A DNA stretch of 64,000 nt from Cherax quadricarinatus. Its lineage: Eukaryota > Arthropoda > Malacostraca > Decapoda > Parastacidae. Below, piece after piece: positions 33,863 through 42,929 of this stretch. The translations under genes and the position numbers were made by a program. The notes beneath the pieces were generated by a model. That model made no database searches. It saw only the letters and a list, made by a program, of their open reading frames with translations, and was not told the origin of the DNA. The DNA lies in contig NC_091369.1 of assembly GCF_038502225.1 (NCBI RefSeq), positions 13,778,969-13,842,968 on the forward strand. Direction: 5' to 3'. How positions within the stretch are numbered: the first letter of the stretch is position 1; every line of letters begins with the position of its first letter.

Positions 33863-33900
33863 CATCAAAAGTAAGCGTTGAACTTGGAGTCGCTCAGAGA
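33826..33900 (-). mobile_element. (AAT)n-retroposon fragment
   Basis: (ATT)n at 33,826-33,861, followed by ATCATCAAAAGTAAGCGTTG, an eroded body-tail junction. Bases 33,556-33,825 are unrecognised. Confidence 0.5.
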
Positions 33901-33979
33901 AGCTACGGTTTTACGAAGGAAGAGTTTCAGTGGATTACCGTGCCATCCCGTAAAAAAATTTATGCAACGTCTCACTTTA

Positions 33980-34050
33980 GAGCAAGTGCCAAGTTTCTTA
34001 AGATCAAGTGCCAAGTTTCTTTAGATCAAGTGCCAAGTTTCTTTTAGTAT
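33980..34050. repeat. ~22-bp direct repeat, 3 copies
   Basis: AGCAAGTGCCAAGTTTCTT and two following copies with AGATCAAGTGCCAAGTTTCT. Confidence 0.88.
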
Positions 34051-34137
34051 TTAAGTTACTATAAAAATAAACAATACATAAAAATATCTTTTAATATATG
34101 GTTACTACCGGACCTTGCGTCTCACACCCAGCCATCA

Positions 34138-34437
34138 TGGTGGTAGTAGTAGTAGTAAGTAGTAATAGTGTAGTAGTAGTACTAGTACTAGTAGTGTAAT
34201 AGTAGTTGTAGTAGTAGTAATGGTCTGGAGTTTTACGACCCACCGCGAGTTCAATCCCACCCGTAACAGGGTTAGTAATGGTTGTAGTAGTAATGGTAGT
34301 AGTAGTAGTAATGGTAGTAATAGTAGTAATGGTAGTAATAGTAGTAATGGTAGCAGTAGTAGTAGTAGTAATAATAATGGTCGTAGTAGTAGTAATAGTA
34401 ATAATTACTATTACTACTACTACTACTACTACTATAT
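34138..34437. repeat. AGT-type trinucleotide array with embedded tRNA-like fragment
   Basis: Degenerate AGT/AAT/GGT repeats, ending in ACT repeats. Near 34,219-34,272 lies TGGTCTGGAGTTTTACGACC and GAGTTCAATCCCACCCG, a piece of the tRNA-related SINE (B-box like). It appears to have been inserted into the array. Confidence 0.88.
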
Positions 34438-34590
34438 TTATTGCTGTATTGTAATATTTATGTGGAAACTCTAAACCCATAGGGGTTATACAACGCCTGG
34501 GGAATGGGAAGTGCATGTAATGAGATTTGATCCGAAAAAGAACAAAGGTTATCTTCAGTTCCTTGAATCAAGAATTTTCCCCTTGGAGGG
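34438..34590 (-). mobile_element. (AAT)n-tailed retroposon
   Basis: AAACTCTAAACCCATAGGGG, TTATACAACGCCTGGGGAAT and TTCCTTGAATCAAGAATTTT follow the trinucleotide array in the family's usual order. On the minus strand the array is the 3' tail. Bases 34,591-34,985 are unrecognised. Confidence 0.75.
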
Positions 34591-34989
34591 ACAGAATGTT
34601 AAATTCCACAAACTGGCCTACCCGCAGATATATAAAATATCTACTTGGTTATCCCCGGTGAACATATGCGCGTATATACGAGCCCCGATATCTATATCAC
34701 TAGTGAATATCAATAATACTTTGGGCGAGTCAACAGGATATGGCGATAAAAAAATTCGTAAACAGGCATCAAATGTTATTGATTTTGAATATATTACATA
34801 GTAATGTTTTTTCTAAAGAAGTTAAGAGATTTGCTGTTTTAATTTTGGCACAAATATCCATTGATTTCCAATCCGGCAATTCACGAAGCGGTCAGGACTC
34901 GAAGCAATGGAGAGCTGGTCTTAAAATTGGCAGGGTAGTACCCTGACTACCACTCACTAGTAAGGCTGATTAAAGGTTCAGAGAACCGA

Positions 34990-35286
34990 AAAGTTGATAA
35001 ATTAGACACATGTGCAACACTAGGGTAGATATCCCAGTAGCTTCATGAGTCCAATACAAAGAAGAATGGGTGAAGATCAGAAGGATTTTGAGGTAAACAG
35101 TCCCTCAGCCTGGAATTGATGTAATCAGTCTGATGGACTGATTACATGAATTGCAGGTCGAGGGACAGTTTACCTCAAAATTCTTCTGATCTTCAAGCAT
35201 TCTTATTTGTATTAGACTGATGAAGCCACTGTGTGGCGAAACGTTTGCACAACAAAGATACCCAAGTGTAGCACATGTGTCTAATA
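34990..35286. mobile_element. foldback element with clear arms
   Basis: Left end GATAAATTAGACACATGTGC, right end CACATGTGTCTAATATATTC. The arms include AGTCCCTCAGCCTGGAATTG and its inverse, ACAGTTTACCTCAAAATTCT and its inverse, and GAAGCCACTGTGTGGCGAAA near the right. No coding content. Confidence 0.88.
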
Positions 35287-35288
35287 TA

Positions 35289-35405
35289 TTCACACACTAG
35301 TAAAGTTAGCATGAGCCCCATTATAACCACAAATGCATAATTTCACAGAAGAATCTCACACCAACATGGTTGTGGCAAGCTATAGCTCACATCCCATCAA
35401 AGTCA
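35289..35405 (-). repeat. diverged copy of the SINE-associated unit at 56.9 kb
   Basis: AAAGTTAGCATGAGCCCC, ACCACAAATGCATAATTTC, AGAATCTCACACCAACATGG and CTATAGCTCACATCCC match, in order, the unit repeated at 56,920-57,040. The tRNA-like part is absent. Bases 35,406-35,840 are unrecognised. Confidence 0.65.
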
Positions 35406-35841
35406 TTATCAATGACCCCCCCCCTCCCAGTATAACCCAATATGCCTCAATATATAAACTATACACATAGTATATATTAGGCTAAGAGGATAACTCTTAT
35501 GAGGGCAACGCTGATGCGGCTACAGAAAAGTGCCTAGCGAAAACTTGCACTGTTCATATACAAGAAAATTTTCCTTCATTTACATTTACATATTTACGTA
35601 AATTGAGATGAGTTTGTATTCTAAAATTGATGGTAACAAGAGAGCTCGTGATGCAGGGGGAAAGGGGCGGGAGAGACTGAAAAACAAGGATGCCAGAAAA
35701 CACCTCCCCGCTCTCACGCTCTCATATCACGCTTCATCGTAATGGATTCAGAGCACGATGCAGTCAATAATGTATAGCGATATATCAGGCTCGGAACTAA
35801 CACGAAATCATTGCTTCGGGAAGGCAGTCATGGTATAAAGA

Positions 35842-35842
<1 letters not shown>

Positions 35843-35936
<94 letters not shown>

Positions 35937-35968
35937 GGCACGACATTATATATATATTATACAATATA

Positions 35969-35999
<31 letters not shown>

Positions 36000-36053
36000 G
36001 TATATATATATATATATGTATATTTATATATATACATATATTCATATATATAA
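35843..36053. repeat. TA arrays around a solo MITE end
   Basis: (TA)n at 35,843-35,931, then TATTCGGCACGACA (35,932-35,945, one MITE terminal repeat), then interrupted TA to 36,053, where RTE copy R2 begins. Confidence 0.93.
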
Positions 36054-37352
36054 AATTATAGGGGGATAAGTCTGTTGAGTGTACCTGGTAAAGTGTATGG
36101 TAGAGTTATAATTGAAAGAATTAAGAGTAAGACGGAGAATAGGATAGCAGATGAACAAGGAGGCTTTAGGAAAGGTAGGGGGTGTGTGGACCAGGTGTTT
36201 ACAGTGAAACATATAAGTGAACAGTATTTAGATAAGGCTAAAGAGGTCTTTGTGGCATTTATGGATTTGGAAAAGGCGTATGACAGGGTGGATAGGGGGG
36301 CAATGTGGCAGATGTTGCAAGTGTATGGTGTAGGAGGTAGGTTACTGAAAGCAGTGAAGAGTTTTTACGAGGATAGTGAGGCTCAAGTTAGAGTATGTAG
36401 GAAAGAAGGAAATTTTTTCCCAGTAAAAGTAGGCCTTAGACAAGGATGTGTGATGTCACCGTGGTTGTTTAATATATTTATAGATGGGGTTGTAAGAGAA
36501 GTAAATGCGAGGGTCTTGGCAAGAGGCGTGGAGTTAAAAGATAAAGAATCACACACAAAGTGGGAGTTGTCACAGCTGCTCTTTGCTGATGACACTGTGC
36601 TCTTGGGAGATTCTGAAGAGAAGTTGCAGAGATTGGTGGATGAATTTGGTAGGGTGTGCAAAAGAAGAAAATTAAAGGTGAATACAGGAAAGAGTAAGGT
36701 TATGAGGATAACAAAAAGATTAGGTGATGAAAGATTGAATATCAGATTGGAGGGAGAGAGTATGGAGGAGGTGAACGTATTCAGATATTTGGGAGTGGAC
36801 GTGTCAGCGGATGGGTCTATGAAAGATGAGGTGAATCATAGAATTGATGAGGGAAAAAGAGTGAGTGGTGCACTTAGGAGTCTGTGGAGACAAAGAACTT
36901 TGTCCTTGGAGGCAAAGAGGGGAATGTATGAGAGTATAGTTTTACCAACGCTCTTATATGGGTGTGAAGCGTGGGTGATGAATGTTGCAGCGAGGAGAAG
37001 GCTGGAGGCAGTGGAGATGTCATGTCTGAGGGCAATGTGTGGTGTGAATATAATGCAGAGAATTCGTAGTTTGGAAGTTAGGAGGAGGTGCGGGATTACC
37101 AAAACTGTTGTCCAGAGGGCTGAGGAAGGGTTGTTGAGGTGGTTCGGACATGTAGAGAGAATGGAGCGAAACAGAATGACTTCAAGAGTGTATCAGTCTG
37201 TAGTGGAAGGAAGGCGGGGTAGGGGTCGGCCTAGGAAGGGTTGGAGGGAGGGGGTAAAGGAGGTTTTGTGTGCGAGGGGCTTGGACTTCCAGCAGGCATG
37301 CGTGAGCGTGTTTGATAGGAGTGAATGGAGACAAATGGTTTTTAATACTTGA
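36054..37352 (+). CDS. partial RTE-type reverse transcriptase, uninterrupted (R2)
   Basis: Unbroken frame of about 432 codons with no authentic start; GTG at 36,075 is internal. It contains [19 protein letters not shown] and the catalytic Phe-Ala-Asp-Asp (about 36,582-36,596). The C-terminal leu-arg-trp-phe-gly-his-val-glu-arg segment and the gly-arg-gly-arg-pro-arg-lys basic patch follow. It has CAA where R1 has its TAA. The endonuclease and first RT motifs are missing because of 5' truncation, so it cannot be autonomous. Confidence 0.9.
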   Translation, partial: NYRGISLLSVPGKVYGRVIIERIKSKTENRIADEQGGFRKGRGCVDQVFTVKHISEQYLDKAKEVFVAFMDLEKAYDRVDRGAMWQMLQVYGVGGRLLKAVKSFYEDSEAQVRVCRKEGNFFPVKVGLRQGCVMSPWLFNIFIDGVVREVNARVLARGVELKDKESHTKWELSQLLFADDTVLLGDSEEKLQRLVDEFGRVCKRRKLKVNTGKSKVMRITKRLGDERLNIRLEGESMEEVNVFRYLGVDVSADGSMKDEVNHRIDEGKRVSGALRSLWRQRTLSLEAKRGMYESIVLPTLLYGCEAWVMNVAARRRLEAVEMSCLRAMCGVNIMQRIRSLEVRRRCGITKTVVQRAEEGLLRWFGHVERMERNRMTSRVYQSVVEGRRGRGRPRKGWREGVKEVLCARGLDFQQACVSVFDRSEWRQMVFNT

Positions 37353-37600
37353 CGTGCTGTTGGAGTGTGAGCAAAGTAACATTTATGAAGGGATTCAGGG
37401 AAACCGGCAGGCCGGACTTGAGTCCTGGAGATGGGAAGTACAGTGCCTGCACTCTGAAGGAGGGGTGTTAATGTTGCAGTTTAAAAACTGTAGTGTAAAG
37501 CACCCTTCTGGCAAGACAGTGATGGAGTGAATGATGGTGAAAGTTTTTCTTTTTTGGGCCACCCTGCCTTGGTGGGAATCGGCCGGTGTGATAATAAAAA
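36054..37600 (+). mobile_element. RTE-type LINE R2, more strongly 5' truncated
   Basis: Starts within the RT at asn-tyr-arg-gly-ile-ser, directly after TA repeats. It continues through the stop at 37,350-37,352 and a 3' UTR ending GGTGGGAATCGGCCGGTGTG-ATAATA, with an A-rich tail. TA repeats and MITE M5 follow. Confidence 0.93.
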
Positions 37601-37612
37601 AAAAAAAAAATA

Positions 37613-37614
<2 letters not shown>

Positions 37615-37654
<40 letters not shown>
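37615..37654. repeat. (TA)n microsatellite
   Basis: Short TA run between the tail of R2 and the left TIR of MITE M5. Confidence 0.95.
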
Positions 37655-37657
<3 letters not shown>

Positions 37658-38034
37658 CGTGCCGAATAGGTAAAATTGGTCAATTATCAAGAACTCAATA
37701 AAATTAAGTCCTTTCTAAAAGTTTCCTTTATACGCTTAACAATATTTTTATTCATTTATGTTAATGTAAAAATTAGTAATTTTGTTACAAAAGAACCTTA
37801 GAAAAATTTCCTAACATTACAACAAGCACAATTTAATTGAGCCTAATCCAACTAAATATATTTTAGATAAGTTTACAATAATTTAATAATAAACATACAC
37901 AATGAAATATATTTTTTTTGTTAAATTCAGAATTATTTTTTGTGAAATTATTACATACACAAATTTTCCCTTGCCTTATTCGGCAAGAAGAGCGATGCTA
38001 TTTAAGCCAAAATTGCAAGTTTTGCCTATTCGGT
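37655..38034 (-). mobile_element. MITE M5, inverted copy
   Basis: Left TIR TGTCGTGCCGAATAGG intact in TA repeats. The interior is inverted relative to M1 (ends GCCAAAATTGCAAGTTTTGC). The right TIR is cut to CTATTCGGTGA where an old RTE tail begins, so the last ten or so bases were lost. Confidence 0.88.
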
Positions 38035-38350
38035 GAAGGGTAAGGGTTGTCCCAGGAAGTGTTAGAGGGAGGGTGTGAAAGAGGTTTTGAATGCTATTAG
38101 CTTGAGCATCCAGTTGGTGTGTGCACGCGTGATTTGGAATGCTTTTGGAGTTCAGGCAAGGTAACATTTAAGAAGAAATTCAGGAAAACCGGTTAGCTGG
38201 ACTTGAGTCCTGATGGCTGGATGTAGCGGTACGGCTAGTCAATTGAACTGTGATGTCTGTACAGTTCCGCCAAGACAGCTATTGAATGAATGATGATGAA
38301 TGCGTTTTTATCTTTCTACCTTGGTGGAAAATAACCGATGTGATAAAAAC
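38035..38350 (+). mobile_element. old RTE-type LINE 3' end
   Basis: Diverged version of the R1-R3 3' region. GTTTTGAATGCTATTAGCTT lies near the coding end, then AGGTAACATTTAAGAAGAAA, GGACTTGAGTCCTGATGG and ACCTTGGTGGAAAATAACCG. Clearly older than R1-R3. Confidence 0.78.
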
Positions 38351-38419
38351 ATTTTTTAAGGGTAACTGGAAGAAAACACTCGCAGTCTGTGTTTAATTAT
38401 ATTCACTACCACAACTCCA

Positions 38420-39545
38420 CCTCTGTTTAATAGGTATGTGGGAGCCAGCCATGATGGTTAACCTTTGCTGCCTCAGCCATGTTGGTTAACCTTTGCTGCT
38501 ACAGACATGTTGGTTAACCTTTGCTGCTACAGACATGTTGGTTAACATTTGCTGATACAGCCATGATGGTTAACCTTTGCTGCCTCAGCAATGTTGGTTA
38601 ATCTTTTCTGCTGCAGACATGTTGGTTAACCTTTGCTGCTACAGACATGTTGGTTAACCTTTGCTGATATAGCCAAGTTGGTGAAGGCTTGTTGTTCCAA
38701 CCATGTTAGTGAAGGCTTGTTGTTCCAGCCACGTTAATGAAGATTAGTTGTTCCAACCATGTTGGTGAAGGCTTGTTTTTCTTGCCACGTTAATGTTCCA
38801 GCCACGTTAATGAAGATTAGTTGCTCCAGCCATGTTGGTGAAGGCTTGTGATTCTTGTCATGTTGGTGAACACATATTGTTCCAGCAATGTTGGTGAAGG
38901 CTAGTCCTTCCAGCCATGTTGGTGAAGGTTTCTTTATCCAAACATGTTGGTGAAGACTTGTTGTTCCAGCAATGTTGGTGAAGGATTGCTCTTCTTGCCA
39001 TGTGGGTGAAGGCTCGTTGTTCCAGCCATGCTGGTGAAGGCTCGTTGTTCCAGCCATGTTGGTGAAGGATTGTTCTTCTTGCCATATTAGTGAAGGCGTG
39101 TTGCTCCAGCTATGTTTGAGATGGTTTGTTGTTCCAACCATGTTGGTGAAGGCTTGTTGTTCCTGCCATGTTGGTGAAGGCTTGTTGTTCCAGCCATGTT
39201 GAAGGCTTGTTGTTCCAGCCATGTTGAAGGCTTGTTGTTCCAGTCATGATAGTTAAGACTTGTTGTACCAGCCATGTTGGAAAAGGCTTGTTGTACCATG
39301 TTAGTAAAGGCTTGTTCCTCAAGCCATGTTGGTGAAGGCTTGTTGTCCCAGCCATGTTCTTCATGCCATGTTGGTGAAGGCTTGTTGTTCCAGCCATGTT
39401 AATGAAGGCTTGTTGTTCCAGCCATATTAGTGAAGACTTGTTGTTCGAAACATATTGGTGAAAGATTGGTTGTCCCAGCCATGTTGGTGAAGGCTTGTTG
39501 CACCAGCCATGTTGGTGATGGTTTGTTGTCCCAGCCACGATGGTG
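38420..39545. repeat. 28-bp minisatellite in two blocks, ~40 copies
   Basis: Block 1 (to about 38,675) uses CATGTTGGTTAACCTTTGCT plus GCTACAGA. Block 2 uses CCATGTTGGTGAAGGCTTGT plus TGTTCCAG. Both are 28 bp and share CATGTTGGT, so one evolved from the other. Frames rich in Trp/Asn/His are artefacts. Bases 39,546-39,773 are unrecognised. Confidence 0.95.
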
Positions 39546-39770
39546 AAGGTTTGTTATTCTAGAACCTATGTTGTTTTGACCCACCTCATGGCGAGAGAAA
39601 ACCGCATGACGCTCTCACCCACAAGACTATCAAATCCTACAAAAATCATGCATCCAGCAGAGCTAGGTGTGTTACCGTGATCCGAGGACATTCGGTGGGC
39701 CAAAACAACATGGGTTTGAATCCTTGGCAAGTTGCAGTGTTGTTATTGATCAATACACTCGTTCGTGGTT

Positions 39771-39773
<3 letters not shown>

Positions 39774-39862
<89 letters not shown>
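39774..39862. repeat. (TA)n microsatellite
   Basis: Pure TA run. The 39,863-40,089 segment between this and the next TA array is unrecognised. Confidence 0.98.
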
Positions 39863-39866
<4 letters not shown>

Positions 39867-40088
39867 TCATTGAATCTCTGCAAGAAAATCTTCTCCACCT
39901 CTCTTGCGTGTACCTGCCGTGTTCAGATCAGACCTAAAGCCATTTGCATACTAAAACTAGCTCGTCCTTTCGCACCTAAATCCAATTTGGCTCTCTCCTC
40001 TGAAATACTGTTTAGCTTCCCTGAAACTCACAGACGGTGCGATATTTAAGCGGAGAGACTGTTAGAATGCGTACGAGAGGGATCTCTG

Positions 40089-40274
<186 letters not shown>

Positions 40275-40439
40275 AATTACCAAATACCAATTTGTTATTA
40301 TTTTTTAGTTTCCATTAGTTACAGCACTTACTAATTCCTGCTTTAATGCATTTCACTGGTAAATCACCCTATTTGAGAAGAAAAATTTTCTTCCTTCTAC
40401 TACTCTACACGTCTCCTGCCGACAGTATATAAGTCTCCA

Positions 40440-40760
40440 CACTGTCGCTTGTTTTCCACATTGTTTCAGACTATGAAACAGAATTCTTCTCCAGGCTGAA
40501 GGACTGGCAACCTCAAATGTACAGCTTCAAGGGTGATGGACTGATTATATCGTCTTCACATCTCTACTGCTTCTGCCTACTTTGTGTACTCGACTGAAGA
40601 AGCCTACTGTGTGACTCACGAAATCGTAATGACACGATTGCGACGGTCTGGAGTTTTGAGACTTTGACCGCGGGTTCTAATCCCGCCCGTGGTATGGTAA
40701 GCCTACTGTGTAGGCGAAACGTATCGGAATAAAGATGCCTAAACATTGCGTATGTATCTA
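40440..40760. mobile_element. foldback element interrupted by a SINE-like insertion
   Basis: The left part has AATTCTTCTCCAGGCTGAAG and GATGGACTGATTATATCG. The right part has GACTGAAGAAGCCTACTGTG, then the insertion, then GTGTAGGCGAAACGTATCGG, AATAAAGATGCC and GTATGTATCTAAC. The right arm is split by the element at 40,613-40,698. Confidence 0.8.
40613..40698 (+). mobile_element. 86-bp tRNA-related insertion with 13-bp TSD
   Basis: Contains AAATCGTAATGACACGATTG, GGTCTGGAGTTTTGAGAC, a B-box-like GGTTCTAATCC and CCCGTGGTATGGT. It is flanked by identical AAGCCTACTGTGT at 40,600-40,612 and 40,699-40,711. Removing the insert and one repeat restores a normal foldback arm. It lacks the TGGTCTAGTGG A-box and has no A-rich tail, so it is a truncated or rearranged copy of the SINE at 57.55 kb. 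Confidence 0.9.
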
Positions 40761-41104
40761 ACTTACCAAAAGCATAGCCTACTCAGTCAGGAAACGAGTT
40801 ATCTAAAGACATGACTAGAAGGGCGGGAAGGGAAGGTTCCTTGCCTTTCCTATTCTCGTGGCATGAATTCCTTCTATCATCTGATACTGTCACATTTAAG
40901 CAAATAGAATGGCAAGATAGGCAGCGCCTCTGATGGAAAATGTCATGCGCCGGCAAAATACAGCGACAACAATCGCTGAGAATACAGCACCTTAGGATCC
41001 CTGTTGCTTATGTGGAACTGAGTCCGCGAAAAACAGAGGTCACCCTTTTCTACACTAACATAGTTATTGATATATAAATGACGAATGGCTAATCCCATAA
41101 GGAA

Positions 41105-41490
41105 CATAAATAACTCAGTGGCTTCCACACTGGTACAACCGAAGGGCACGGGTTCAATCCTGGGGCAAGTGGATACGCTGTGTTTTCCTACACCTGCTAC
41201 CAATGATCACCTAGCAGTGAACAGGTACCTGGGTGTTAGCCAACTATAAACAGGTACCTGGGTGTTAGCCAGTTGTAAACAAGTACCTGAATGTTACCCA
41301 ACTGTAAACAGGTACCTGGGTATTAGCCAAGTGTAAAACAGGTGCCTTGGTATTACCCGACTATAAACAGGTACCTGGGTGTTAGCTGACTGTAAATAAG
41401 TACCTGGGTATTAGCCGACTGTGAGCAGGTACCTGGGTATTAGCCGACTGTGAGCAGGTACCTGGGTGTTAGCCGACTACACTAGGTCGC
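41105..41490 (+). mobile_element. tRNA-related SINE with expanded tail repeat
   Basis: The head has GGGTTCAATCC (B-box like, near 41,150) and the conserved CCTACACCTGCTACCAATGA. The tail block AACAGGTACCTGGGTGTTAG-CC, single in other copies, is then repeated about nine times in ~29-30-bp units (41,214-41,480), before the usual GGTCGCATC end. Confidence 0.85.
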
Positions 41491-42015
41491 ATCTTTGAGA
41501 GGATGGTGGAAGTACACCATAAACAGGGACAGACTTTACAAAATAAATCTATGTACCAATAACCATCTTTCTTTTCAGAAGACTATAATCTTTCCAGTGG
41601 TTCTGGATATTTGCCAGAAATTAACGTTGACATGCGGTTTGTTTCCCGTCTTGATAGTTTCCAGAGCAACTTCGCCTGATTACATCGTGACAATCACCAA
41701 ATCTTTAAGTTTCCGAGAGAATGCGTGGGAAGGAAACTGGGTTTGTTTACCTCTGAGGGAAGGGACGGTGGGCGTCTACAATGTTGGTTCTGTTTACCTC
41801 TTTTCTCTGTCCATATTTACCCTGGCTCTCCCGTACAGCTCCCATCATCCTTTAAGCTCCTCCTTAACCCGGATTTTCTGGGAACGGTGTGCAATTGTAA
41901 TACAAAATTTTCTTTTTTTTTCAGAAATAGCTTCTTGCAAAAGTCTTTCCATGGCAACAGCTCAGGGATTCAAGGAACGGATTAACTAGAAAACTGAGTA
42001 CAAGTCTTTGTTCAT
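41491..42015. other. unrecognised spacer with a chance-length frame
   Basis: A plus-strand frame at 41,495-41,989 (164 codons) has no motif I recognise and overlaps another open frame, so I do not call it a gene. Confidence 0.45.
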
Positions 42016-42017
42016 GA

Positions 42018-42400
42018 TGGAAGCAACAACGGCAACAACAGCAACGGCAACAACAGCAACGGCAACAACAGCAACGGCAACAGCAACGGCAACAACACCA
42101 ACGGCAACAACAGCAGCGGCAACAACAGCAACGGCAACAACACCAACGGCAACAACACCAACGGCAACAACAGAAACAACAGCAACGGCAACAACAGCAA
42201 CGGCAACAACGGCAACAACAGCAACGGCAACAACAGCAACGGCAACAACAGCAGCGGCAACAACAGCAACGGCAACAACAACAACCAGAAAAAGAAGAGC
42301 AGGAGCGAGAAGAAAAACAACAACAAAAATAACAAGAACAGGGACAACAATAGCAACAAAAACAAAAGCAATAACAAGCAGAACAAAAACAAAAAAAGCA
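42018..42400. repeat. CAA/CAG/CGG trinucleotide-type array
   Basis: Mixture of AACAACAGCAACGGC units over 270 bp, then an AAC/AAA-rich extension to about 42,400. Thr/Ala, Cys and Leu homopolymer frames result. Confidence 0.93.
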
Positions 42401-42439
42401 AGAAGAAAAAGTTTTCCTTCTCTTTTCTGAGTATTTTCT

Positions 42440-42536
42440 ACAGAAGGGGTTACTATCCTCTTGCTCCCGGCATTTTAGTCGCCTCATACGACACGCATGA
42501 CTTACGGAGGAATGATTCTTTTCCACTTCCTCATGG
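42440..42536 (-). mobile_element. LINE 3' region fragment
   Basis: The minus strand has CTCCATGAGGAAGTGGAAAA and GTCGTATGAGGCGACTAAAA, shared with 14,640-14,730, where it precedes an RTE-type tail. Bases 42,537-42,804 are unrecognised. Confidence 0.65.
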
Positions 42537-42804
42537 AGAATAGAGGAAAATAAAGAAGAACAAGAACTATTAAGAAAAATAAAAATCTAGACGTATGTAT
42601 GTATATACATGCATGTACATGCCTGTGTAGTGTGACCTAAGTGTAAGTAGAAGTAGCAAGACGTGCCTGAAAACTTACATGTTTATGAGACAGAAAAAAA
42701 GGACACCAGTAATCCTACCATCATATAAATCAGTTAAAGGTTACTGTTTCACATTCACTTGGCAGGAAGGTAGTACCTCCCTGGATGTTTGCTGTCTACC
42801 AACC

Positions 42805-42912
42805 GAGCCTCTGGCAAGACAGTGGTGGAGTGAATGATGATGAAAGATTTTTCTTTTACGGGTCACCCTGCCTTGGTGGGAGACGGCCGATGTGTTAATA
42901 AAAAATAAAATA
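42805..42912 (+). mobile_element. RTE-type LINE 3' UTR fragment
   Basis: CTCTGGCAAGACAGTGGTGG, TTTTACGGGTCACCCTGCC and GGGAGACGGCCGATGTG, ending in an A-rich tail next to the large minisatellite. Confidence 0.82.
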
Positions 42913-42929
42913 TTTATTTATAATAAAAT

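Noticed and set aside
36054..37352. host gene encoding a reverse transcriptase
   Set aside because: Near-identical sequence with the same 3' UTR occurs at 29.8 and 48.4 kb, each truncated at a different 5' point, which is the pattern of LINE insertion.
41495..41989. 164-codon hypothetical gene
   Set aside because: No recognisable motif and an overlapping open frame in another phase. Its length is within chance for this much sequence.
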